Source of the DNA: a virus
Direction: 5' to 3' (one strand)
IMG/VR virus record: IMGVR_UViG_3300002460_000023
Location: 1-43,984 of that record
DNA: 43,984 nt
The notes below the pieces were generated by a model. It saw only the letters and a list, made by a program, of their open reading frames with translations, ran no database searches and was not told where the DNA came from. Shown one piece after another: positions 38,493-43,984 of this stretch. The position numbers and the translations under genes were made by a program. Each line of letters opens with the position of its first letter. Within the stretch, counting starts at the first letter, position 1.

Positions 38493-38617
38493 TGACCCTT
38501 ACTTTGTTGGAAGTTTAGCCTGCTGTTACCACAATTTACCAAAAGAGTGCTAACGACGCAAGTAACTGTTAACAATTACGCGTCACTAGTGTTAACCCTA
38601 CCAAACATCCGGAGTAC
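38493..38617 (-). promoter_or_regulatory. AT-rich leader with weak promoter-like pair
   Basis: The region between a terminator and the SF2 helicase gene. GTTAAC occurs twice 23 nt apart, and TTGCGT is followed 17 nt later by TAAATT, a poor match to -35/-10 boxes. It is the most AT-rich intergenic stretch here. A promoter for the 33233-38492 genes is likely, but the exact site is uncertain. Confidence 0.35.
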
Positions 38618-38657
38618 AAAGAAAGAGGACCAACCGGCTTGGCGCTTGACCGGTTGG
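38618..38657 (-). terminator. Probable terminator of the lysis block
   Basis: On the minus strand an 8-bp stem (CCAACCGG/CCGGTTGG, 12-nt loop) is followed by TCCTCTTTCTTTG, a pyrimidine- and U-rich tail. It lies 45 nt after the endolysin-like gene. Confidence 0.6.
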
Positions 38658-38702
38658 CCCATCTGGCTAACGTTTAGAGCGGGGGGTCTGAAGCTCCATC
38701 CG

Positions 38703-39293
38703 CTAACCAGTAAAATCTCGTTCCTCCAACAGCGTGTACGTGAACGTCTTGGAGTTTCCCAACTTCGCTATGCGTAATGCAAACTCAAGGTGCCTTGGGT
38801 CCGCAAGCACCTGACACATGGCCGACCATTTGTCCACCTGCGTTGAAACCTGCTCAGCATTTGCCCGATGCAGATTTGCCCCGAATAACCCCTCCTCGAT
38901 CGGTTGTCCCTCCGTGTCCAACACGTTGTCCCTGTTAGCGTCACGGTAGACGCGCACGGGACCGCGCTGCACGAATGCCTCATACTTCCCCTGATGCAAA
39001 CCAATCTCCCACATGCCCCTGTACTGCCCCGGCACGATCAAGCCTGTTCCGCTTACATTGATCGGATGCTCACGATAATAGGTGCCGGGGTCCGTCGTGC
39101 CTGGAAATGGCATGTAGACCCATATGCCGCCTTCAAGGTATGAGAAGGTCAGCCAATCGTTGAATGTGTTGGCACCATCGTTCGTGCGCACGCCGATGAT
39201 ATTCAGGTCGTAATGCTGCCCTCTGAAGATGTGATACCCTTTCGCATCCATCGCATGATGGAGCACGCCAAGCGGAGGAGGGTAGAATTCCAT
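38703..39293 (-). CDS. L,D-transpeptidase-like candidate endolysin, 196 aa
   Basis: I recognise the layout of a phage protein type with a beta-rich start (FNDWLTFSY, FPGTTDPGTYY), a GQYRGMWEIGLHQGKYEAFVQ segment, RVYRDANRDN, and a catalytic-type end NLHRA...DKWSAMCQV. The last part resembles the L,D-transpeptidase motif H-x(14-17)-S-x-G-C (His142, Ser157, Cys160), but here Met replaces the Gly before Cys. Relatives are found in lysis regions and are thought to act on peptidoglycan. The ATG at 39293 overlaps the upstream stop as TAATG. A lysis role is supported by the neighbouring membrane proteins. Confidence 0.75.
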   Translation of the reverse strand: MEFYPPPLGVLHHAMDAKGYHIFRGQHYDLNIIGVRTNDGANTFNDWLTFSYLEGGIWVYMPFPGTTDPGTYYREHPINVSGTGLIVPGQYRGMWEIGLHQGKYEAFVQRGPVRVYRDANRDNVLDTEGQPIEEGLFGANLHRANAEQVSTQVDKWSAMCQVLADPRHLEFALRIAKLGNSKTFTYTLLEERDFTG

Positions 39294-39781
39294 TACCTGA
39301 ACTCCCTTCGGTATCGGTCGTACCACGTCAGGCCAGCCACCATCAGAGCCACAGCCACCACGAGCATCAGCAGAGGCCACTTCCAATCAGGAAGGGCGAT
39401 GAATACCGCCAGCACGTTGTCGAAGGTGAGCTTGCCCAGCCCCTCATCAAAGATTCGCTCAATCGTGCCGAGCAGCTTCAGGCCAATGGCGCCCTTGATA
39501 AGGGCCTTGCCCCCGTCCTCGAAGCCGTGCCGCCAGCCCCTTCCGTCCATCGTGTTTGCTGGCTTAGTGATTGGCCCACGAGCAACGGCCTCCGCCCTAA
39601 GCTTTCTCACGTAAGCCGTATAGCCTTGCTGATTCAACTTGTTGACCTGCTCAAGGCCACGCCAACGTTTCTCCGCAGCTTCAGCGATCCTGAGATTGGA
39701 GCACTTGCGAGCAGTCTCGCTACACTCTTCTTGTGTCATCTGCTCCACGGGCTTACGGTCCCAAACCGGGGGATTTGGCAC
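39293..39781 (-). CDS. Tail-anchored coiled-coil membrane protein, 162 aa
   Basis: Soluble N-terminal part with a charged helix (RIAEAAEKRWRGLEQVNKLN) and a single C-terminal membrane span (WPLLMLVVAVALMVAGL) followed by basic residues. The topology suits a holin-associated or spanin-like lysis accessory protein. GTG at 39781 with GGAG upstream is chosen; the frame stays open to 40066, but that part overlaps the next gene upstream and has no clear initiation site. Confidence 0.6.
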   Translation of the reverse strand: MPNPPVWDRKPVEQMTQEECSETARKCSNLRIAEAAEKRWRGLEQVNKLNQQGYTAYVRKLRAEAVARGPITKPANTMDGRGWRHGFEDGGKALIKGAIGLKLLGTIERIFDEGLGKLTFDNVLAVFIALPDWKWPLLMLVVAVALMVAGLTWYDRYRREFR

Positions 39782-39825
39782 TGCATTCACTCCAGTCTGG
39801 AACAGGTGCCCCCTGTTCTGTTCCG

Positions 39826-40200
39826 TTAGTGTCCGTCGCCAAACAGCCAGTGAACGAAGTCGTCGTAACCAGTCCTCCAGGGCGCCTGAGCCAGCTTCCG
39901 CTTCTCCTTCTGCATGCCCTTGGTCCAACCACGCCAGCAGTAGAACGTCACAAATGGCAAGACGAGTAGGGCATACCACCGAACCACACAGAAGAACGAG
40001 TATAACATCACGGCTACCGTGAACAGCCACACGGGCCATGTAGACAATTTCTTGAGCCAGTGCCAATAGTCACCGAAAAGCTTCATTGGCTTGTTGGGTA
40101 GCATATTCAACGGACTGTGTGCTCCGTCACGCCGCCCGTCCATCGGCACGCAGAAACACAGAAGCAGCATGGCCATTACGCCTACGGCAAGTTCAAACAT
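39826..40200 (-). CDS. Small multi-span membrane protein, 124 aa
   Basis: An N-terminal span (FELAVGVMAMLLLCFCV) and two closely spaced central spans (VWLFTVAVMLYSFFCVV and YALLVLPFVTFYCW), then a charged C-terminus. ATG at 40200 with AGGAG and a 7-nt spacer. Holin candidate or other lysis-cassette membrane protein. Confidence 0.75.
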   Translation of the reverse strand: MFELAVGVMAMLLLCFCVPMDGRRDGAHSPLNMLPNKPMKLFGDYWHWLKKLSTWPVWLFTVAVMLYSFFCVVRWYALLVLPFVTFYCWRGWTKGMQKEKRKLAQAPWRTGYDDFVHWLFGDGH

Positions 40201-40225
40201 TGTAAGGCTCCTCTTGGTTTAATGA

Positions 40226-40263
40226 GGCAGAGGATCTTCATTCCCCGAGGAAAATCCTCTGCC
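40226..40263 (-). repeat. 10-bp inverted repeat after the 3TM holin-like gene
   Basis: GGCAGAGGAT/ATCCTCTGCC with an 18-nt loop. It follows the 40341-41126 gene and precedes the 39826-40200 ribosome binding site. No U-run; possible processing or attenuating structure. Confidence 0.55.
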
Positions 40264-40271
40264 CCTCCCCG

Positions 40272-40339
40272 CCTTCTCCAGACAACGAGCGCCAGTCTCC
40301 CCCTTACTTCGCCAGCACCCGATGCAGTCTTGGAGAAGG
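40272..40339 (-). repeat. 9-bp inverted repeat with 50-nt loop
   Basis: CCTTCTCCA (40272-40280) and TGGAGAAGG (40331-40339) lie immediately after the stop of the 40341-41126 gene. Together with the 40226-40263 hairpin it fills the 140-nt gap between two membrane-protein genes. Confidence 0.5.
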
Positions 40340-40340
40340 T

Positions 40341-41126
40341 TTATCCTTCAGTGGCCACGGCCTCTTCGTCATCCTGTGCAGGCATCAATTTCTGAAGACG
40401 CTTTCTTGCCCGCTCTTTCAATGCTTGCGGACATTCGTCAGAGCGCAGGCATTCCCTAAGCTCCTTAACGCTCATATGATCCACGGGCTCATCAGTTTCC
40501 CAAGGCTTTGAAGAATCAGGCTCATGGCCATTCGACACGGACGCGGACATTTGAAAGGCCGCATCCCGACTCTCAACATCCGACTTGCTTGACCCGAAGA
40601 AGTAATTGAGCACCGCACCGAACCCAGCGGTCAGCGCCCCGAACAACTGATTGATGTATCCTTCACTGCCGGGCGCTAAAGGCTGGAAGATGAGTATGCC
40701 AAGCAATCCAAAGAACCCGCCAACTACTACCCACGACAGCACCAGCATGTTCAAATCACGGTGGCCTGTGACTTTCGTAATCTCCATTTCACGTTCACGG
40801 GCACCAGCCCGGTCAACTTGGTGAACCTTGTGCTCCTCAAGGCCAAGCCGCTCCCTTTCCACGTCCAGCTTGGCAAACTCAAGCTGAAGGGTCTTCAGGT
40901 CAACCTCGTTGTCCATCTGCGCTTGCAGAATACGTGCCGCCGCTTCTGGGTCATTGGCAAGGGCTTTCTCCAGGACTGCTGGGTCATCACTCTGTATACC
41001 GAGTGCCCCCTTGACGAGTCCAAGAGCTATCTTCCCCGCTGCTCCGGCCGGAGTCATCTCGATCACGTTCCCGATCAGTCCGGCACCGGGAATCTTCTGA
41101 ATGAGTTGACCAAGCTTCTTGAACAT
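40341..41126 (-). CDS. Holin-like membrane protein with coiled coil, 261 aa
   Basis: N-terminal amphipathic/hydrophobic segment (MFKKLGQLIQKIPGAGLIGN), a long charged coiled coil (LEFAKLDVERERLGLEEH), then two or three membrane spans (LVLSWVVVGGFFGLLGILIF and LFGALTAGFGAVLNYFFGSS). The pattern fits the phage three-span holin group. The cytoplasmic tail (~70 residues) is acidic. ATG at 41126 with GAGG upstream. Confidence 0.78.
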   Translation of the reverse strand: MFKKLGQLIQKIPGAGLIGNVIEMTPAGAAGKIALGLVKGALGIQSDDPAVLEKALANDPEAAARILQAQMDNEVDLKTLQLEFAKLDVERERLGLEEHKVHQVDRAGAREREMEITKVTGHRDLNMLVLSWVVVGGFFGLLGILIFQPLAPGSEGYINQLFGALTAGFGAVLNYFFGSSKSDVESRDAAFQMSASVSNGHEPDSSKPWETDEPVDHMSVKELRECLRSDECPQALKERARKRLQKLMPAQDDEEAVATEG

Positions 41127-41145
41127 TTGAAAGCCTCTCTGCCTG

Positions 41146-41163
41146 CCCCCGTGTGCGCGGGGG
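41146..41163 (+). repeat. CCCCCG/CGGGGG hairpin
   Basis: A 6-bp GC stem with a 6-nt loop between two membrane-protein genes. A U-run (TTCTTTT) follows only on the plus strand, where no gene exists, so an intrinsic terminator for minus-strand transcription is not supported. It may block antisense transcription or act as an intercistronic structure. Confidence 0.4.
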
Positions 41164-41168
41164 TTCTT

Positions 41169-41480
41169 TTACTCGCTCACAGCTACTACAACCTTGAACC
41201 GGCCGAACTGTACCTTGAGCCAGTTAATAGTCATCGACGTGAGCCCAGCCACGACCGGTGTCACCTTCTCGTCCTTCAGGAACTCAGGTAGCCCCAGCCA
41301 GTCTACCAGTACAAGCCAGACCCACGCTCCCGAAACACCGCCTCCAGCGATGCACGAGCCCTTAGTGATCTTCAGCCAGCCGGCCCGTGTGATCTTGCCC
41401 CACGGTATCTCTTGCACCTGTGCGTTCACGGTCTTGAGCCCTTCGACAGCCAGTTTCTTGATTGGATTCCAAACCACCAT
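41169..41480 (-). CDS. Small membrane protein, holin candidate, 103 aa
   Basis: Two hydrophobic stretches (AGGGVSGAWVWLVLVDWLGL and VTPVVAGLTSMTINWL) separated by a short charged loop, with a basic N-terminus. ATG at 41480 with GGAGGGG upstream. Size and topology suit a class II holin, but several candidates lie in this cassette. Confidence 0.72.
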   Translation of the reverse strand: MVVWNPIKKLAVEGLKTVNAQVQEIPWGKITRAGWLKITKGSCIAGGGVSGAWVWLVLVDWLGLPEFLKDEKVTPVVAGLTSMTINWLKVQFGRFKVVVAVSE

Positions 41481-41489
41481 GCCCCTCCT

Positions 41490-41891
41490 TTATGTCATCG
41501 GGCGGTAGTTGCGTTCCAGCAGGGTGTGCGCTATCCCAAATACCATGCGACGCACACAGTCCATCAGGTCGTTCAGGTCCGGCGGCTTGACGACATATTC
41601 AGTCGCACCGGCATTGCAGCACCGAGTTTCCGTATCTGGATCGTCACACGCCGTCAGCACAGTCACATTCTTGGGATGCGCCGCATCAAGTAAGTCTGCC
41701 CCGTTCATATCAGGCAGGCCAATGTCCAGGATCATGGACCGGCACTCATTCTCCTGCAAAGCAGTTAACGCTTCCGCACCCGTGCGACACTTAAGCACAA
41801 TGGCCTTTGGCGTAACTTCCTTGATCGACCGCTCGATGAGCAAGGCTACAACTTCCTCATCTTCGACCACCAAAAAGTCCACGACGGCCAT
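41490..41891 (-). CDS. CheY-like response regulator receiver protein, 133 aa
   Basis: Complete receiver domain: acidic pair Glu10/Asp11, phospho-acceptor Asp56 in MILDIGLPDMNG, Thr80 in VTVLTA and Lys102 in VVKPPD. There is no output domain, so it is a stand-alone receiver as in CheY or Spo0F. It lies 10 nt from a small membrane protein and 14 nt from a spanin-like protein. It may be phosphorylated by a host histidine kinase and influence lysis timing or host signalling; this is inference. ATG at 41891 with AGGAG upstream. Confidence 0.9.
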   Translation of the reverse strand: MAVVDFLVVEDEEVVALLIERSIKEVTPKAIVLKCRTGAEALTALQENECRSMILDIGLPDMNGADLLDAAHPKNVTVLTACDDPDTETRCCNAGATEYVVKPPDLNDLMDCVRRMVFGIAHTLLERNYRPMT

Positions 41892-41904
41892 TGTGATGTA
41901 TCTC

Positions 41905-42171
41905 CTACTTGCGCCGCAGGTCTTTCAGCATTTCGAGAACGGCGTGAATATCCTGTTGCAGTGTCTTGGGTGCGTTCTGTTCAAGACCACGTACACGTTC
42001 CTCAACGGCATCTATCTTCCTCTCGTGTTCCACCGTCAGCTTGCTCAGGTACTCCAAAGACTTGTCCTGAGTTGCCTGATCCCTGAACACCTTGACTGTG
42101 TGCGCCAACCCAGCTATCAGAACAGCCCCAACCAAGCTGCCGATTATCTGCGCCCAAGGAAGCACTTCCAT
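41905..42171 (-). CDS. Membrane-anchored coiled-coil protein, 88 aa
   Basis: One N-terminal span (IIGSLVGAVLIAGLAHTVKV) followed by a ~60-residue coiled coil (LTVEHERKIDAVEERVRGLE). This is the topology of an inner-membrane spanin or of small phage membrane proteins near holins. The ATG at 42171 has GAGG upstream; the frame is open to 42180. Confidence 0.72.
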   Translation of the reverse strand: MEVLPWAQIIGSLVGAVLIAGLAHTVKVFRDQATQDKSLEYLSKLTVEHERKIDAVEERVRGLEQNAPKTLQQDIHAVLEMLKDLRRK

Positions 42172-42217
42172 TCCGCACACCTCTTATTCCAGTGAAGTGC
42201 CCCCTCGGACTACTTGC

Positions 42218-42415
42218 TCAAGCTACGGAAGCCAGTTGATCATTCAACCTTGCGATGATCGTCGCGGCCGATGCCTTACTGCACCTGATGGTCATAGGGT
42301 TGACCGCTTCTACCTTTGCTACGTTGACGGACTCCACAAAGAACAGGGGCACGCCACCCCAGAAAGCCAGTTCCACCCCGGACGAGGTAGCCACCTTGGG
42401 GAAGGACAGTTTCAC
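42218..42415 (-). CDS. Small hypothetical protein, 65 aa
   Basis: GTG at 42415, no strong ribosome binding site. The sequence (VELAFWGGVPLFFVESVNVAKVEAVNP) is beta-like and not membrane-spanning. Protein-like codons continue upstream of the GTG in the same frame (VGEADGSW) to the TAG stop of the 42443-42805 gene, so either the start is unusual or the domain was once joined to the upstream gene. Function unknown. Confidence 0.5.
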   Translation of the reverse strand: MKLSFPKVATSSGVELAFWGGVPLFFVESVNVAKVEAVNPMTIRCSKASAATIIARLNDQLASVA

Positions 42416-42442
42416 CCACGAGCCATCGGCTTCGCCTACCTG

Positions 42443-42805
42443 CTAATTGCCAGCAGCTTCTTTAAGCTTCGTCTTCAGCTCACCAAAGTTTGACGCTACC
42501 CAATGGCTACCTCGGGACACAATCAGGGCAGTGAGGAACTGCCCGCCGTCAAACTTCAAGCTCGTATCACTGAAGAGCTGTGCCGTGTAAAGGACCTCCA
42601 GCGCGGAGAATCCCATTGTGCAGCAGGCGACGTACGACACCGCCACCGAGATCAGCATCTTGATGTGAAAACCGGACAGCCGGCTTGCTACGGCGCTCCA
42701 GGTGAAGAGCCGGTCCAAGGCAGCTTCGACCAACCACGCCATCAAGATCGCAAGGACAGCGATCATGCCGACACGTTCCAGAAGCTGCGTAAATGTGATT
42801 TCCAT
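42443..42805 (-). CDS. Holin-like membrane protein, 120 aa
   Basis: Two or three spans (GMIAVLAILMAWLVEAAL and HIKMLISVAVSYVACCTMGF) and a C-terminal LTALIVSRGSHWVASNFG segment resembling the L-T-x-L-x-I-S-R-G-S motif of small phage holin-like proteins. ATG at 42805 is taken because AGGA lies upstream; the frame is open to 42856. Confidence 0.75.
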   Translation of the reverse strand: MEITFTQLLERVGMIAVLAILMAWLVEAALDRLFTWSAVASRLSGFHIKMLISVAVSYVACCTMGFSALEVLYTAQLFSDTSLKFDGGQFLTALIVSRGSHWVASNFGELKTKLKEAAGN

Positions 42806-42824
42806 TACATTCCATCCTTTATTC

Positions 42825-43112
42825 TTAAGGTTTCTCCAGCCAGGCCACCCTCCCAACCTCCGCCTTCAACGTCGAATCCCCCCTCACCTCCACGATCCGG
42901 AGGACCTCCGTCAGGATCGCCGTCTGCCGGCGGAGCTCCTGCTCGGTCTCCCAAAGCGTCGTCGTCCGCCGCCACAGCTCGACCTGGAGGGCGGAGGGCT
43001 GCCCAGGCTGTCCATAGGCTTGGGCAAACGCGAGGGTCCCGAGGAAGAGGACCAGACCGAACACGATCAGCCTAACGGCTGTCGCCGGTGGGAACTTGAG
43101 TCTTGGGGTCAT
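42825..43112 (-). CDS. Secreted or membrane-anchored coiled-coil protein, 95 aa
   Basis: N-terminal signal or anchor (VRLIVFGLVLFLGTLAFAQA) followed by a helix with heptad-like spacing (ALQVELWRRTTTLWETEQEL). ATG at 43112 forms an ATGA overlap with the upstream stop. A spanin-like role is possible. Confidence 0.72.
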   Translation of the reverse strand: MTPRLKFPPATAVRLIVFGLVLFLGTLAFAQAYGQPGQPSALQVELWRRTTTLWETEQELRRQTAILTEVLRIVEVRGDSTLKAEVGRVAWLEKP

Positions 43113-43594
43113 CGCCGGAACCCCGCAATGTCAGTCGTCACATCCACGCCGGACGAATCCATCACCGTCCGCCGCACCGTGAGGGTGTCAGAGAGCCCGA
43201 GGGCCAAGTCCTGAACGACGTAGTTGGCGACCTGAAGCACCACGGTCTTGGTGAGGCTGCCCAGCGACGGCAGTGCCGTCCGGAGTGCCGCGTCTGCGAC
43301 GGCGGGAGTGTAGGTCACAATCCTTGTCCGTCTCAGGTCGGGGTCGAGGCGGTAGAGCTTGCCTGCCCGTAGGCGCACGTTGTTCAGGGCCACGTTGCCG
43401 ATCCCGGAGCCTTGCTCTTGGGCGACCGTCGAGTCGTTGGTGGCGACGAACACCGGGAGGTCAACGCCGATGTTTTGGACTGTCCAGCCCGTCGAATCGC
43501 TCTCCGCTATCCAGTAGGTGACCCTATGGTCGAGGTCGGAGGCATTGATCGAAAATGACGACAACAACAGCACAGCCGCGAGTGACTTCATCAT
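43109..43594 (-). CDS. Secreted hypothetical protein, 161 aa
   Basis: Signal peptide MMKSLAAVLLLSSFSINAS, then a beta-rich domain of about 140 residues with no recognised family. ATG at 43594 with GGGAGG upstream. Export suggests a periplasmic or virion-surface role; position between a fibre-like gene and the lysis cassette fits either. Confidence 0.75.
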   Translation of the reverse strand: MMKSLAAVLLLSSFSINASDLDHRVTYWIAESDSTGWTVQNIGVDLPVFVATNDSTVAQEQGSGIGNVALNNVRLRAGKLYRLDPDLRRTRIVTYTPAVADAALRTALPSLGSLTKTVVLQVANYVVQDLALGLSDTLTVRRTVMDSSGVDVTTDIAGFRR

Positions 43595-43609
43595 TGCAGT
43601 GATCCTCCC

Positions 43610-43984
43610 TTACCTGTCCTTCATGTTGAAAACGCCTATGTTGGCAGAAGCTCCGATCCTGTTTTCGACCTCTACGTACCAAATCGACGCGGCGGCATAG
43701 GAGTAGATGCCGAGTTGATCGTTTGCCCCCGTGGTGCCAGTCGGATCTGTCGTCCCAAACTCCCAGGTATAGCTGCCTCCTTGAGCCAGGATCGCACCAG
43801 CACCTCCAGCGATATGGGAGCGGATGCCCACGATCGCATACGCACCGGCGCCAGAGGCTTCATTGTACACAGTGAGCAGGTAAATTCCGGAGTAAGACCC
43901 GGCCCCGCTCATCGTCTCGATGACGGCAGTGCCATCGTCGGCCACAGAAATGTCACCGCCGTTTAGCGACACAGGGCCAGTGAA
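43610..43984 (-). CDS. Partial tail-fibre-like structural protein, C-terminal part
   Basis: The frame runs off the right edge of the window, so the 5' part is missing; a GTG at 43972 is an unlikely start because the upstream codons remain open (FTGP). The sequence is Gly/Ser/Ala-rich with beta-like repeats (GSYSGIYLLTVYNEASGAG, YAIVGIRSHIAGGAG), typical of the end of phage fibre or spike proteins. It ends at 43610, 15 nt before the secreted protein's start. Confidence 0.7.
   Translation of the reverse strand, partial: FTGPVSLNGGDISVADDGTAVIETMSGAGSYSGIYLLTVYNEASGAGAYAIVGIRSHIAGGAGAILAQGGSYTWEFGTTDPTGTTGANDQLGIYSYAAASIWYVEVENRIGASANIGVFNMKDR

Noticed and set aside
41146-41170. Intrinsic terminator on the minus strand at the CCCCCG/CGGGGG hairpin
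   Set aside because: The U-run follows the stem only on the plus strand, which carries no genes.
42443-42445. Recoding of TAG as an amino acid throughout the phage
   Set aside because: TAG is a sensible stop at the ends of other genes, for instance at 17402, where an ATG follows at once, and at 22438, where a terminator follows.

Overview
The window is part of the genome of a tailed double-stranded DNA bacteriophage, probably lytic and fairly large. Every gene I can support lies on the minus strand, so transcription runs from the right end (43984) to the left end (1). Genes are tightly packed. Many pairs overlap by 4 nt (ATGA, GTGA or TTGA) or by 1 nt (TAATG), GTG and TTG starts are common, and Shine-Dalgarno sequences are often visible. 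I see no plus-strand gene, integrase, transposase, CRISPR array or rRNA. The host cannot be named from this sequence.

Layout in the direction of transcription. 43984-38703 is the end of the virion/lysis block: a partial fibre-like structural protein, a secreted protein, a run of small membrane proteins including holin candidates, a complete CheY-like receiver protein and an L,D-transpeptidase-like candidate endolysin. A terminator-like hairpin and an AT-rich leader (38493-38702) open the next block, 38492-33233: an SF2 helicase, an HTH protein, zinc-binding proteins, an HNH endonuclease and proteins of unknown function. 32831-28560 holds a MoxR-type AAA+ ATPase, a VWA (MIDAS) protein, a coiled-coil protein and a cysteine-motif protein, resembling a phage RavA-ViaA-like module.

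After a hairpin-rich, gene-free leader (28249-28559) comes a replication and recombination block, 28248-10792: an initiator-like protein, a DnaC-like loader, a DnaB-like helicase with an altered Walker A motif, a sigma-70-like protein fused to a long modular tail, an H1-like basic protein, a strong terminator, a uracil-glycosylase/family A DNA polymerase fusion, a coiled-coil protein, a possible ssDNA-binding protein, a RuvC-like resolvase, a RecA/UvsX-like recombinase, a Nudix hydrolase, a DPPY methyltransferase, an Mre11-Rad50 single-chain fusion and a ParB-like protein.

10787-1 is accessory: many small, often zinc-binding proteins with unusually large overlaps, a radical SAM enzyme, an HNH protein, two SAM methyltransferases, a P-loop kinase, a second hairpin-rich gene-free region (3465-3928) with two tRNA T-arm-like hairpins, and an HTH protein that may be a small terminase subunit.

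The most unusual theme is a set of neighbouring replication and DNA-maintenance proteins carrying histone H1-like Lys/Ala/Pro tails. Two of them also carry repeated, roughly 45-residue Tudor/SH3-like modules. Together with the Mre11-Rad50 fusion, the MoxR-VWA module and the receiver protein in the lysis cassette, these are the best candidates for new biology here.
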